Below, in pieces: positions 22,553 to 36,130 of a DNA stretch of 64,000 nt. Position 1 is the stretch's first letter. Every line of letters starts with the position of its first letter. The position numbers were made by a program, and so were the translations under genes. The DNA is from Fratercula arctica (taxonomy: Eukaryota > Chordata > Aves > Charadriiformes > Alcidae), in assembly GCA_947846985.1 (NCBI GenBank), contig CANTUZ010000001.1:151434447-151498446 (forward strand). Direction: 5' to 3'. A model generated the notes under the pieces. The model saw only the letters and a program-made list of their open reading frames with translations. It had not been told where the DNA came from and did not search any database.

Positions 22553-25500
22553 CTGCAAAAGACAAATAAAAAGCTAATGTTAGGCAGAAAGCATTATGTA
22601 TATAGCCTCGCAGCTGAGAACACAGCTCACAGTATGTGCAAGTTAAGACGGATGCCTCAGTCCACTTGCATTCTCACATACTACCAAAACTGATGCGAAC
22701 CCTGCACTGACACGTTGGAAAGGCAGAAAACCGCCCATGTTGCATGAAAGTTGTATGGACATCAAGCCAGTATTTCCAATTGCCCTGGAACTGCATGCTT
22801 CTATCTGATTTTTTCCCATCAGACACTTCAGGGACCTTTCAACAGCCCACAGGGCGGGCCCAAGTCTCTGGCAGCTGAGCCACCACTAAAGACATCAATG
22901 TCATAAACACACAGAACCTGAAGGCATCCTCAAGACCTCTCAGATTTTTTCATACTGATGGTGGAGTGGTCAGTCAGCCTCAAATACAGAGTCCCAAGTT
23001 GTAGATGATTAGGTGGCAAAAGAGAAATTTCTTAACAATCATTTGTATTGCAAAAATATTTTGACATGCCTGGGGCAGCAAGTCCCCCAGCTTTGGCAGT
23101 GTCAAACACTGAAGAGGAACCAGTCCCCTACTTTTTAGCCTTGGTAATTTAAACAGACACAGAAGAAAAGAGAGACAAAGCGAGGCAAAATGAACAAAGG
23201 CTCACAGCAAGGCAGGGCACAGAGCCGGGGGTTGCTCACTACCCACTACTGTCTGCCCCACGCCCGTTAAAAAGAAGAAGGAAGGCAAAAGCCTGGAACT
23301 CTGTATTGCCCGATGTTTAGACTGCATTCAGATAAAAAATACCATGGTGGCAAGTAACCACAAACATGAGAAGTTGTTACAAATCTACTGCTATGCAGCT
23401 ACTTCCTCCTTTTTTCCTCCCTCTCCCTATCATGATATATATAGTAAAAAACAATTATGAATAATCTTTCTGGGAAAGGACTTACTTGGTTTGCATCCTA
23501 GAAAGCATTAAACATCTGCCTCAGTTCATACTTTTTCAAGAGCGCCTAAGCCGATTTCTATCTTCAAGTCTAGGCAGCGCAATCAAGTTAAGCATTTGCT
23601 CAAGTGCCGTCCTTGATAAAGATGCAAAAAGCTCAAGTAGGGAGGAACAAGGGGGAAAAGAAAACCAAAGTATAGCCTTGCCTCTGAAAAATAACACACA
23701 GGAAACTGCACAGTGTGAATTCCATGAGGAGCTTGTTACGGCTTCATAAATGACAACACATCCAAGCCAAGCACTACAGAAGAGGAAGGGTGTGCAGAGA
23801 CGACTCAACAAATGTTCCTTTCTTTGAAAACACCTGGGGTTGTGTGTGCCTTTCTGGTCTCGGCAATGCCTCATGCCCTGGCCACGCAGCAGCAGGAAAA
23901 GCAAAAACCCCTGTCCAGCTAAGCCCTGTCTTTGGTAAGCAGTAGCAGCAATTCTTGTAGCATTGGATTTAGGGCAGTTTTTACGGTGACCATGAGTTGA
24001 ACTAAGTTCTGAAAATCTCCCCGGCACCTGTGGGAGTGAGGATACACAGATTTGAGGAACGGAAAAAGACAAACACCAACAAGTAAGAGCTAGAACTGGA
24101 AAAATACATGTACATCTTTTCTTAAGATTTCATTTTCAGTGGTTTACATCCTTCTTATTTTTTCCAATAGTTCTAATGCTGGCTCAGCTCAAATTAATAG
24201 CAGAGCAGAATTTAACCCTTGTGTCATTCATTTTTTCTTCCTCCTTTTTCACCAATCTGGTCTCACTGCCGTATTTATGCTGTGGGCTACTCCAGTCTGG
24301 ACTTGTATAAATATTTTTGCTCTCCTCACACACATGAAAATCAAATGAACTCGTGACGCCAGCTTTTCATTGCCTTCTCCATGAAACGTTTTAAGACACG
24401 GCTTCTCTGAAGGTACTTCCTAAGAGGCAGAGATACATATTCTTATGCAAACCATGTTTAAGATTATAGTTCAGAAAAGCCAGGAGAGAGATCTAGAAAA
24501 CTACGAAGTGAAAAGAAAAGCCTGGCAAGCTGTGAGAAATCTTCTATGTTGAGTATCCATGACCAGAGGTTGGTCTGATGATAAGGCTATTAGGATAAAG
24601 CAGCTCTAAAACACACTCAATGTAATTAGACCCATCTTTTCCTCTTTCCTAAGCCTCCAATCCAGCAAAGCATTTAAGGCAGGTGCTTAGCTTTGAGCTA
24701 ATCACATTCTTTCCACCAAGGCTACCTGCACACTTGAAATTAAGTGCTTTGCTAGAGTAGAACCTATTGCATAAATGAATACATTACAGATCAACAAAAC
24801 CAGCTGGCATAACAAGCAGATTAGACTACAGTAAAATAATTCAGTGCTGTAAGCCAGGATGCTGAAAGACTTAGAAGCTATTGAACTAGAAATGGAGAAA
24901 GGTTCTTTAGAATAGGGAACACATTTACATAAATATATGAATATTGCTTAGCACACTAACCCCATAAACCCAAATGGGACTGCTGGGCATATTGAGGAGG
25001 AGGGTGAAGATGGCAAAAATCACCTGGTTGTTAAAGAGGTGGTAAAACAAGCAAGCAGATGGCATTGACAAGAGAGCGCAGACTGAGAAATTGGACAAAA
25101 ATGCTGTTAACATGCAATGCCAGGCTAGCTTAAAATTAAAAATGTTGAAGTGAGAATAGTTTTATTTCTTCTGAGCAACACTGCACCACTGGTGTAATAT
25201 ATCACATGAATTATGCAATTGTTTTATCATATCATAAAATACCTTCAGGTCTTAAAGATGCCTCAAAAATTACTTGATTTAATAAATATTTAAATCAAGT
25301 CACTATTTTCTCAACTCCTCCTAAGACAAGCATTTGTCATGACTAATAAAAATGTTTTATTACTTTTTTCAATTATTTAGCAAGCAGATTTATTGCCAAT
25401 GAAAGGTGACAGCTTGACAAGACTGGAGACTGAAGTGCTCTGTCCATACAACGAGGAAGCGCTCAGTCTGCCGCGGTGGTAAACTCCCCAGGCTGCCTTC

Positions 25501-25779
25501 TCAGCAAAGCTCAACCCTCTCTACCGGTACACCCCTGCGGACAGCCCCTGCTCCACCCCTGCTCCATCACTGACCTCTCTGCTGAAACCGCCAGCAGATG
25601 TGTCAGTCACTGCCCAGGGTGATGGATGTTGACAGAAACAATTACCTGCTAGGATATGGACAGCCAGAAATATAGACTACGTATGTAACAACTGCTAGAG
25701 ACTAGCAAATTTTAGTTTCCACTGGGTAAATTTTGGGACCAGGTTCTAACCACCCCCATGGGCCAACTTACAAAAGAAA

Positions 25780-25872
25780 CCTCATTAAAAAACCAAACAA
25801 ACAACAAAAAAACAAAACAAAAACCAAGCACAAAGATACAAAAAAAATCCCCAAAACAAACAAACAAAAAAC
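25780..25872 (+). repeat. (CAAA)n-rich simple repeat
   Basis: A degenerate AAC/CAAA/CAAAA tract. It creates spurious Phe/Val/Cys-rich frames on the minus strand. Confidence 0.9.
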
Positions 25873-27061
25873 CCCACATATTTGACTTATAATTTAAATA
25901 CTGAACAGCTACAAGTGGATAATGCACTAACAGGAAAAAAAAAAAAAGCCATGTTAAAAAGGCTGCTAATTGAATTCTGGTAATGCTGCAAGCTAGTGCA
26001 GCTTGAGACAGAGGAAAAACACCTACTAGTACATCCACAAATGTAAAAAACAATACCTTTCCTGTGGCATGTGTCACTCGTTATTTCTATGTTAGTGCCC
26101 ACTGTTTCTATTGGAAACAGTTATTTTTTATTTCATATTCTGAAAATACATGTTAATGTCACTGAGTTACAATAAACATTTTTGTTTCCCAGCCATAAAA
26201 TGAACCTACTAAATCACAATTACTCTCTGGTTCTGCATGTGAAGTCAGGAGCATTAAAACAGTGCTGCAAAAGTCAGTCATTAAACACTGGGAAACAGAT
26301 AAAGGAGGAATGAGGTATTTGAACCCAGTAACGTCAGGGGCTGCAAGATGCCTAGGAGGTCTTACAGAGCTGCCTGGATGGTCAGAAAAAAAAATAACCC
26401 TCCATAGAAAGCAACCTGGTGTCTCTGAAATAGTTCCTGTTGCTCATCTCCCTCCATGGGCTGCAGAAATTCCAGGGAAAATGACCTCCAACTTCCAGTA
26501 CCTAAATTAAGAGCCAAACTAAGACAGAGAGGGGATCCTTCAGAATAGCACGATGCCAGAAGACATGTCTGATCACCTGCAAGAAGGACAACATGGAGGG
26601 TCCTCCTTTTAAGGGTTTCCAAGGTATGATAGTCCTGGGACCAGGCAATGCTCATGGTCTCAGAAATTTTGGGAGCTCTTCGTATAACATACAGAGAGCA
26701 AAGTATTATTTGCAATAATACATCTTACCATGGGTTAAAACAATGCATCTGATTGGTGTATGACAACATTTAAGCATATGGGAAATTATGGCAGAATTCA
26801 ACTGCCACAACTTCAACAGAATTAGGGCTCATAAAATCTTTAGCTCTTTCAAAAGACACAATAAGACAGCTGACGATTTGAAGTGATCAGGACCTTGTAG
26901 AAACCTTATTTATCAGGCAGTGCCTGCAATTGTCCATCTCTTTCTAAGACACGGCCAACACCCTGATTCAGCACTTGGAATTGATATGCCATCCACATTT
27001 CAGTGCTGGTTGTTTCTTACTGGTTAGAGGCAGCTCATAAAAAATATTTGGCATTAGAGCT

Positions 27062-27086
27062 TTTTGTGTGGGGCCCCCACACAAAA
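27062..27086. repeat. Near-perfect palindrome with 12-bp arms
   Basis: The arms TTTTGTGTGGGG and CCCCACACAAAA flank a single C at 27074. The inner part is GC-only, so the hairpin would be stable in RNA or single-stranded DNA. No retroposon or known element is attached. Confidence 0.95.
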
Positions 27087-30000
27087 TTTGAGCCTCGGTG
27101 TCCACCACCGTCTCCTGCTAGACCTGCTTAGGGGAACTCTTAAAGAACACCCGATGAAATACTGCCTCACTCAAACCTTGCTGAGCTGATAATGAAGAAG
27201 AAACTGCAGCAGAAGGTGACATCATCAAATTTCTTGTGAGTTATTAAACTTAACTTGGCCTGTCATTAGCTTCCAGAACATTTCCAACTCTTTATTGTTG
27301 TTGTAGGCTTTGTGAAATCCATAGAGTCAGAAATTTAAAGTAATTACTGTTTTACACATTGAGAAGTTAAAAGCTGACCCTGACTAGAAGAGTGCTTTTA
27401 CACAGCTGGAGTCTTCTGAGCTGTTAAAGATCATCATTACAGAAATGATAAGGAAACAAGACCTCGTTCATAATTTCCCACTAGTTTTAGAGAAATCAGT
27501 AACAACTTTATTTCAATCACTCAAAAAGCTACGCTCTCAAGGGAGTGTGAAGTCATATAGGTTATCATTCAGAAATACATTCTTTTCTCTGTAAACAACA
27601 ATTTGCTCGTAATAGCTTTGTACAATCTAGTAAGGATCAAACCTAATATGAAAAACTGACATTAACATAACTTACCCAGAAATGTACAGAACTGACTTTT
27701 TTCTATTCTAGCCATAATCTTCAACCTTCAGTCCCTGCAGATGAAAGGGGTGGAGGGCACCACGGGGAATTGGCTTGTGAACTACTTCCCTTCCAAGATG
27801 ACTGAAAAACAAGCATCTAAGATATAGAGCAGCACGTGTACTTGACATTTCTGAAGGGTCTGCCAGTGCTATAGAAAAGTTTTAGGGATCTATGGTGAAG
27901 AAAGGTTGCAAACTTCTGCATTTGAGCTTTTGCAAACGCTTTACTTCTTCCCAATATTTTATCTACTTTTAAAGTTACAGGAAAAAAAAAAAAACCAACT
28001 TTAAAATACGTGTGCCAAACTGTCTACATAACTGAGAAATTAAATTACAAAATTAATAACACTTTGTTAGAATGACTATGAGCACGCAGGTCTTTGATCT
28101 ACTGACAATCTCAAGTCTCACGAAAGCTGATGATGCTTAAACATTCCTCTTTGAAGCTAAGCTGAGTGGAAGGAGCAATTAAATATTTCTTCATGTATTT
28201 TATGCACCTGCAAGTACTGGAAGCAACTACTGAAGACCATGAAAAACAGTAAACGCAAGTTAAGCTGTGTGGTTTGAGGGGTCTCCTAGATGCTGGCAAA
28301 AGACCCAGAAATAAATCGTTAAAGCTTTGTGTGGGTACAAGAGAGGCAAAAAAGCTAGAAAAAATCAAAGCAGCAAAAGCAAAATGTCCACTATGCAGAC
28401 TTGCTTGAACTTCTGCACAAGAAAATCACTACTTCTGTGTTCAATGAAAAAGGACTTTACATCAAAAAGCTGTCTGACTCTGACAACCAAATTTTTCTCC
28501 TGATAGAATGGGGCAAAGGTCCCTGAATACCGGCTGATTGGGCCAAAATAAGCTGCACCAGGCTTAAGGACAGCATAAGGACACTCACCCCCTTTGGAGC
28601 CTGTTATTATAACAGTGAACAACTTATGCGAAGATAAGGACACAAATATTTGGTCCTAACGTAACCATCAGGACTGAATTTTTCCTTACAGCTGTGCACA
28701 GGAGAAGCTGTGTTCAGCCAAAAAAATGTCCATTTCATGTCTATTTACCATCTATACTGATGGGGAATCTGCCTGATCATAAAGCTTAGTAGTGCTGTTT
28801 GATGGTAAGACTCATGGGTATATCTGTGTCAGATGTTAACCTCCGTCTTGTCTTCTTTTTATGATGATTTCTACCTCCGCATTGAACTAAAGCTGAGATA
28901 TAGTAAAAGAAAAAAACGGCTTGCACCAAACAGAAGAATATTTTTGCACAATTTTTATACTTTGGGTCTGAGCAATCAATATGGAACATCTTCAGCAAAA
29001 AGATGGCTAACGAACGAGGAGAACCAGTTTCACATTTCAATGCTCTAGAAAGAGGCTGCATTATAACTAAACAAGGTGCATTTTGATGGGGAATTTCGTT
29101 GCCTGTAAACCTGAAGAGACAGCAACTTATAAATGCAATTATAGCTTAAAAAGAAAAAAAAAAAAAAGGCTCTTGCTAGCCCTTTTAGAAAGTCTAGCCC
29201 TATATGTTAGCAACATCTCTTTCTAATCTATCATCAGTCATGAGGAAGAAGATGCTGGTTGTCTACCCCTGGAAGAGCTGTCTGGCACGGGAATGGAGAA
29301 TGGGAAAAGGTTCCTGGAATTGCTAGAGGAGTTCTGCCTCAGCCCAAAGACTGTACAGAAACCATGATGGAAATAGGACAACAAAAACACTTGCAGTTTA
29401 GAGGCTTCCTGCCTAGAACATAGTCCCTCTTGTGCTGGCTAAAGCAAAGAGTCATTGATTTTTAAAATTTTTCCAAAATGTGTTTGCTTACTGACACCAT
29501 CCCAGAGAAACAGGTGGTAAACAGGATTTCCCCACAGGATTTCAGCTTTGGGAAAGGCTTAGGCTTCTTAGGGAATCCTCAGTCTAGGCAGCTCACAACA
29601 GCAGTGCTGTGAGGCACCGCTTGCATGAAAGAAAACCAAATAAAGAGCCTGAGAGCTCAAAACGCTCCCAAGAGACCAAGAAAAATGGCAGTGCGGCAAC
29701 CTGCTGCAACCAAAAGCTCGAAAGCAGATCGGCTGAACAGCAGCCAGACACAGACGTCTGATGACTATTCAGCAAGGGGAATATTATGAAGGCCTTCACA
29801 CAGCATCACGAGCTAATCCATCTGTACAGCAAAACATGTGCAGAAGCACACATTCTCCTGTGGTTTGAGAGACACTTTTGAAGCAAGCTGGCCCTCTGAA
29901 TAAGTCATACCTCAATAACATCCATTTCTAGGATTGCACGAAGAGGTAGAAAACCCTTCTAAACATTTGTGGGCTGTCCTTTAGTTACAAAAGCACCTCG

Positions 30001-31841
30001 TCCTGTGAGGATTCAAAGGAGAGAACTGACACAGTTTTGACTGCATCTGTTTGCCTGATTTAGGAATAAGACAAAAAATTTAACATGCAAAAAAAAAATC
30101 ATCCATTACTCAGGTGGTTATAAATATGCAGTACAAACCTTTTCCTTTCAAGAATTTTGGATTCAAACAACACACAGCATCAAACCACTGTTTAGAGAGG
30201 AAAAAGGAAGTAAAAATAACCACACAGGCTTGCTGGAGGGAAAGAAAGGCTAAATTCTCACTTACACAGAAGTCCCTTCATACAACTCTGGAAGGATAAA
30301 GAGGCTTTCAAGCAGATGTAAATTACACTCAAGCTGCCTTTAAGGCCCCATTTGCACTGTCAGACTAGTTTAAAGGTACTTTGATGCCAATTAGAGTCCA
30401 CCCTGAATTGTTTATGTGGCACTGGTGCTGAGCTGAGAGTGCAGTTGATAGTTAGGAGTGGAAGTATTCAGACCCTAATGCCAAACTTTTCCTGCAAGAC
30501 CTTTTAACTCAGATTTACAAAAGAAAGGGATGACCATAAAGAAAAAGGACTTCCTCTGTAAATGGTCTAAAAACCCAAAGAACAGTTGCAGATAAACTAA
30601 GTACCATCTGGTAGACATCTTCACTTTTTTTCTTTCTTTTTCTCTACCACCATTTTTATTTTTAAGCCAACACAGGAACAATTAATGCCATTCTCAGGAG
30701 CAATGTGATGGCGGAAAATGTCTCTGATCAAGTGAGAACACAAGGCAGGGAAGACTTTGACTGACTAATGCAGCCACTTTATCAATAGAGTGGCATTACT
30801 TTGGCAGGAAGAGAATTCTAGGTAAAATAATTAAGCAATGATTTATTTTGTATGTAAAATAAAAAGGCCACATTGTTTCTCCCCTTCCCTGACTTGACAA
30901 TCACAGGCACCCCTACCACGTCCCTTCATTTTTTTGGCACTGCAAGGCTGGCTGCAGTGCCTTTGCCTGGCAATATCTAAGTAACTCTTCCTCAACAAGT
31001 TAGGGCCTCACAGTAGGACTAAATAATCTGAAAGTCAGTTCAAGCATTTATTTGCTGGTCAGAGTCTTCAGCGGATGGAGCGAATTGTTTTCTTGTTTTG
31101 CTTTAGCAAGTTGCCACTCTTATCTGACCATGAGCAGCCTCCATCAGAAACAAAAAAACAGAAGCAAAGTAGGTTGCAAGGTTACCCAGATCTTCTGCTT
31201 GAAAATAGGTGCCCTGATTCAGACAACTCATTCTTTACTCCTCCTTCCTTCAGAGGGGAAAAGGGATAATGGCAGTGGCCATCTGGAAAGAAACATTCCC
31301 CAGTTTTCCCTCTATTACTCGTTCAGATGTCCACATCTGCCAGACTTCTTCATCCCAGCTGCCTACTGACCCCTCAGTCTGCTTAGATGCAATGAGGTGG
31401 GGTGTAGGTACCTTTTAAAGGTTTTGGGCAGAGAGGTCCTCCCTCAACCGCAGAGATGTGCTTTGACAGAATGCCTTCTCTTGCTATGGGTACCACGGCT
31501 CTGCATTGATACCAGCCTCTGCTGAGCTGAGAAGTAAATGAACAAACTCAGAGCAAATCCCCAAGGAACTGTTGGCTCAGCTGGCCACAGGCATACTTTC
31601 AAAACACTATCCAGGAGGGCTTTCTTCCCAAAGTGGTTAATTAATCAAAATAAATACCTGCAGTCAGGAGCCCCCTCACTGTACTGTCTTTGATTTGTTC
31701 AGAGAAAGCATTCTAAGACATCTCAATTTGTTGCTAGGGGAAGGGATGCAACATCATCCTGAAGAATATAGCTTCTCAGCTGGAGCTGCACGAAACCATC
31801 ACTCTCTCTTTTGAGGGAATCCAGTGTACAAAACAGAGGTG

Positions 31842-31842
<1 letters not shown>

Positions 31843-31876
<34 letters not shown>
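31843..31876 (+). repeat. Poly-T run (T34)
   Basis: Uninterrupted run of 34 T, the longest homopolymer in the window. It could be the reverse-complemented A-tail of a retroposon or processed pseudogene; sequence to its right shows no recognisable gene copy. Length should be treated as approximate because sequencers slip on such runs. Confidence 0.95.
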
Positions 31877-31880
<4 letters not shown>

Positions 31881-33696
31881 AATTCTACCAGCACTGAGAC
31901 ATTTCGGTTCATCTGTAGTTCCCTGCTCATCCTTCTATTCAGGATGGCAGGATGCTGAAAAAAGCTCTTGAGGAGAACATCCCTTTGCAGACTATGCTGA
32001 GCAAGACTAGTGGGCGGTGGCTCCAGGAAAAAGAAAGGAGGTTGGAGAGTGAACTCTATGTTCCCACAGGCCACCAGGGACAACAGGAAATCCCACGTAT
32101 TGGAAGTCCCAGGAAGTGTTCTCGGCTCTTGTACTCTTTTCTGGGGATCCTACAGCCATCTTCCTCTTTGCATGGTTTCAGACCTCCTCTCTTTAATGGA
32201 GCAGACAGCACTGGAGCAAATACCATAATGCACAGCACATTTTGCCTACAATGCGGGAGCAGATACTGCACAGCAAAGCATTTTGCTGTACATCTGCTGT
32301 ACTGCAAAGCAAGTGCTGCCACTGCCTTTCACGCACGCTTTCCTTGTAATTCATACAGCAGCTCTCTCCATCTAGACGGATATCTAGAAACAGAATTACA
32401 CCTTCCTGCCCCAAGCTTCCAGTTTGAACCTAGGCTAAGCAATCTCTGTGGAAAACTATTCTAATAGAGGCTAATTTGAAGGTCAGCATTCAAACCCGCT
32501 TCACTTCACATGCACTTCTGGCCCTGCAAAAATCCCTCCTAAGGATAGGCTATCCAGACTGGATGACTCTAAATATCGTCATGGAACCACCATCGGCCAG
32601 AATGTGAAAGATCTTTGAGTGTTGCCATTCATCTTTCCAAGCAGAAATATCACTCTTCGTCTTCACCCTTTGTATCATATCATGACTTTGTAATAACCAA
32701 CTGTCTCCAAAAATTTTTCTTTTGAATATATTCGCCTCTTGTCTTAATTTCTCAGTTGTCCCCTGTTCCCTCATGAATTTGGAATCTATTGCAGGGAAAA
32801 AAAAGACAACAAACAACAACTGAGTTTAATCACAGAAAAGCTTGCTAGAAATGATGGTAATGCAGCAAGAAAAGCATGTCTGCTAGAAGCAAACAAGGCA
32901 TAAAGCCCAGTTTCATGGGTTTATAGGGAAACAATAAGAGCAAGAGACCAGAGACATAAATATTTGGAACGTCCTGTCACCAGATCAGAACGCATCTCAG
33001 ATGCATAACGACTAAGCACTGGGGTTGACTGCTACTTAAGAGGCATTAATATAGCCACTTAAAACTTTGAGTAGTTTCATCAAAGGCAAGGTTCCTCTGT
33101 TTGAAGTTAGGCAAACAAGTATTGAGCTGCATCAGCTCCAAGTCACCATTAGATAAATAACATGCCAATGTCCGCACACTACTCAAGAGTTTGCTGGTAT
33201 TATTTTTTCCCCAGAAGACTGAAATGGAAATGGAACTCATTGTACTCTTTTAAGAGCATTTCCCCTGGTTGCTCAGGTGATGATGAAGAACAGCCAACTC
33301 AGTTACACAGGGTAACCAAAGCATAGTAACCATAACCCAGATGAAGCTAGACCAAAGATAATATGCATTACCATAGAAAAATTTGTAGCCAGATTTCTGC
33401 AGGCCAGCTGTGAATAAGAGTGGGTAGGGCATGATCTGGCATACATACCATGTACAGTGCAGTCTTGAAAGGTGTGGATGAAGGAAGGGTTTGGTAAACC
33501 TCAACCATTCACCCCACGATAATCGGGGAATGACTATGTACTGGCCAGGCAATGCATTAGAAGCCTGCATTCCCATCACAGAACCATACCTGATACGATT
33601 TTTTTCAATAGCCTCCAACAGCTTCATACCTCCTGAGCATAAGACCAGGATTTTAATAGAGTGAAAATACAGCAGGTGATACCATTCACTAACGGT

Positions 33697-33707
33697 GGGG
33701 GGGGGGG
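33697..33707 (+). repeat. G11 homopolymer
   Basis: Eleven consecutive G, rare in this AT-rich context and prone to miscalling. Confidence 0.9.
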
Positions 33708-34032
33708 CTCCCTATCCCCTCCCTCATGACATCCACCAGGTTTTCTGTGGCCCTGTCATTTGCCTGTTGTTGATTCTGAGCTAGTCCCAGCACCCAAGGA
33801 AAGACCATTGTCCTCCAAGGCTGCAAGACATGTAACTGCATCAGGGCCCACCCGACTGAACAGGTAGCCCTTCCATTTCATTCTTCACAGCCATCACCCT
33901 AATCCCCTGTCTAAACTACTATGCTTTGGTATTTACTTAGCTTGTTCCATTTTGTCACTCAGTTAAGGAATTTGGGGGTTACGGTTTTTTTCTGCTCTAT
34001 TTGTGATTTATTTATTTTTTTATTAAAAAAAA

Positions 34033-34049
34033 AGAGAGAGAGAGAGAGA
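34033..34049. repeat. (GA)n microsatellite
   Basis: Short AG dinucleotide repeat after an A-run. Confidence 0.9.
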
Positions 34050-36039
34050 AAAGAAAATAAGATGGATTTCACTCTTTAGTTACATATTTTCTAACTACCT
34101 CTACCAAGAACAAAGACACTAATCTTCTAAAATCTTTAAGAAGTTTGGTTTTTTCTTTTGAAGTTTGGGATTTTCTAGTAGTAATGTTTCCCTTTCTGTA
34201 CCAATTAAAATGGCTCTGTTCTGTAACTGATAAAGGTGCCTTTAATTCGTGTCCACAACAAGGAGCATTGTGTGCTGTTACAATTGTTCAGTAGATGCCC
34301 AGTCCCAGACAGATGGTGCTTTATCCTCACCTTGTCTTCAAGACAGCATAATGCATTGTCTTGTCAGGGATTAATGGAAGTGCCACTCACATTAGATGCT
34401 AACTCTGGTAGCAACTCTGTTGCTACCAGGTAGATGTTACAGCTACTGCTTGCAACTAATGCTTGGACTGGGCAGTGCACGCTGAGGAGGAGCAGGACAT
34501 TCAGAAATCAAAGTGAGGAGCACAATGCAAGAACCTATGCAGAACGCAACTTCATGGTCAAGGGCAAAGAGATATTTGGAAAGGGAGATAAGGATGATGG
34601 AAAGAAAGAAACACGGAGCAGAAGGAAAAATGAGGACTGAAGATTAAAGAAGATAAAACAAAGATCAGGAACCAAACGGGAAGTTAAAACAAAAGATCCA
34701 ACACAAATAAGAAAAGCACCATTTCTCAGTAATGGCCAAGACACCATGTCACCAGAAAATCAGCACTAGGAAGGTGCCCTATAACAGGGAAGAGTAGCTG
34801 AAACACAGGACATAGAGCAATGCCAGTGAGGGTAGGTTATTCTACAATTGGATCTCACCCCATTCTGCACCCCAAAGCATTAGTGCCTTATAAAACTACA
34901 CATAAATGTTTAACATCTTGAATAGGCACACAGCTGAGTACTGATTGTTAATGAAAATAAGAGTGTCAAAACTGACTCCTGGATACCTACTTCAAGAAAA
35001 AATACCAGGAGAGGTCTGCATAAACACCATAAAAGACAGACAATTTGGAGATAAGTTTTCAGATCTGTCCTGGATCCTCCTTTTTTTGTTTAGATAAGAG
35101 ATTTCAGATCCAAGATTAATTTTAGATGCTTCCACATATGCATAAAGTGGGCTGAGAAACACCTAGGCTGAAAACAGCTTGTGCTACAGCGCTTTCGTCA
35201 TGTTTTCTTTCTAATGCTGTGGTCACTTACCGTGGTCTGTATGTGGCATAGTGGGAGAGAGGAAATCCAAGTATTGGACCTCTCTTTCTGAGAAGTCACT
35301 GGGGCATGTGAAATCTTTTGTGTTTGAGAAAAGCTCCTACATATTTACATGGATGAAAAATCTAGTTAGATACTCCACACAAAACTTCTAACTAGCACTA
35401 TCATGTCAGTAATTGGTCAAGGGAACATAGGCCTTTCACTCTGCATTTCAGCAGAGGTTTCTTATGGGAGAAAGGGAAGAAAAGGAAGGAAGAAGCTATT
35501 CAGAGATGTTTATCAAACCTGAAAAGCCAGACCCAGACCCGGCAAAAGATAGTAGATGGCAAACAGAAAGGTTTTGTGAAAAACTAGAATAGTATAAAAA
35601 CAGTGGAAAGAAGGAAAGCGTTACGACAGCAGGAAATACTAAAATCTAAAGATATACAAGGAAGTACATTTACACTGTCTGTTGTTCCATTAACAGGTAA
35701 AAATGGAGCAATAGAATAAATGCAAGGGAAATAAAAAGAGTAGTCTATCACTAACAAGCTTATGCACTGACAAGTAGCTTAAGTCCAGGCCTTGAGGTCT
35801 TGAAATAGTATATTAGACCATAAAGTTTTCAAATTTCTTCTGGGGGCTGGAAAAATGGGGTATACTGTTAACTTCTCACAAGTCTCCAGTACTTTATATT
35901 AAGAAGCTGTGGTCATGGTAAAAATCAGACGAACTATTAAACAAGAAAACTGCCTCTGGTTCACAAAGTCAATAGGCTGTAAATCACAAGAACCTGATAG
36001 GGTACACCAGCAAATTCAAACTGTATACTTCTGCCATTC

Positions 36040-36130
36040 TCATGCTCTTATTTGTCAGGGGATCCACTGCTATAGGACACTAGGCATGGACTAGATGGGC
36101 TAGATGTATATTTGGTCTGACATGTTTGTC
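36040..36130 (+). mobile_element. Possible CR1/L3-like 3' tail fragment
   Basis: The segment GGACACTAGGCATGGACTAG followed by ATGGGCTAGATGTATATTTG and GTCTGACATG resembles the end of old CR1/L3 LINEs (general form: CTGGACTAGATGGACCTTTG GTCTGAC). It is short and divergent, and could extend 5' to about 35.9 kb. Recognition only. Confidence 0.35.

Noticed and set aside
23536..24072. 178-codon minus-strand frame
   Set aside because: It lies in a DGKI intron on the gene's own strand, but has no DGK-like sequence and joining it would break the confirmed chain of exons.
31952..32464. 170-codon plus-strand frame
   Set aside because: Composition looks random and overlapping frames on both strands are equally open, with nothing recognisable as a family.
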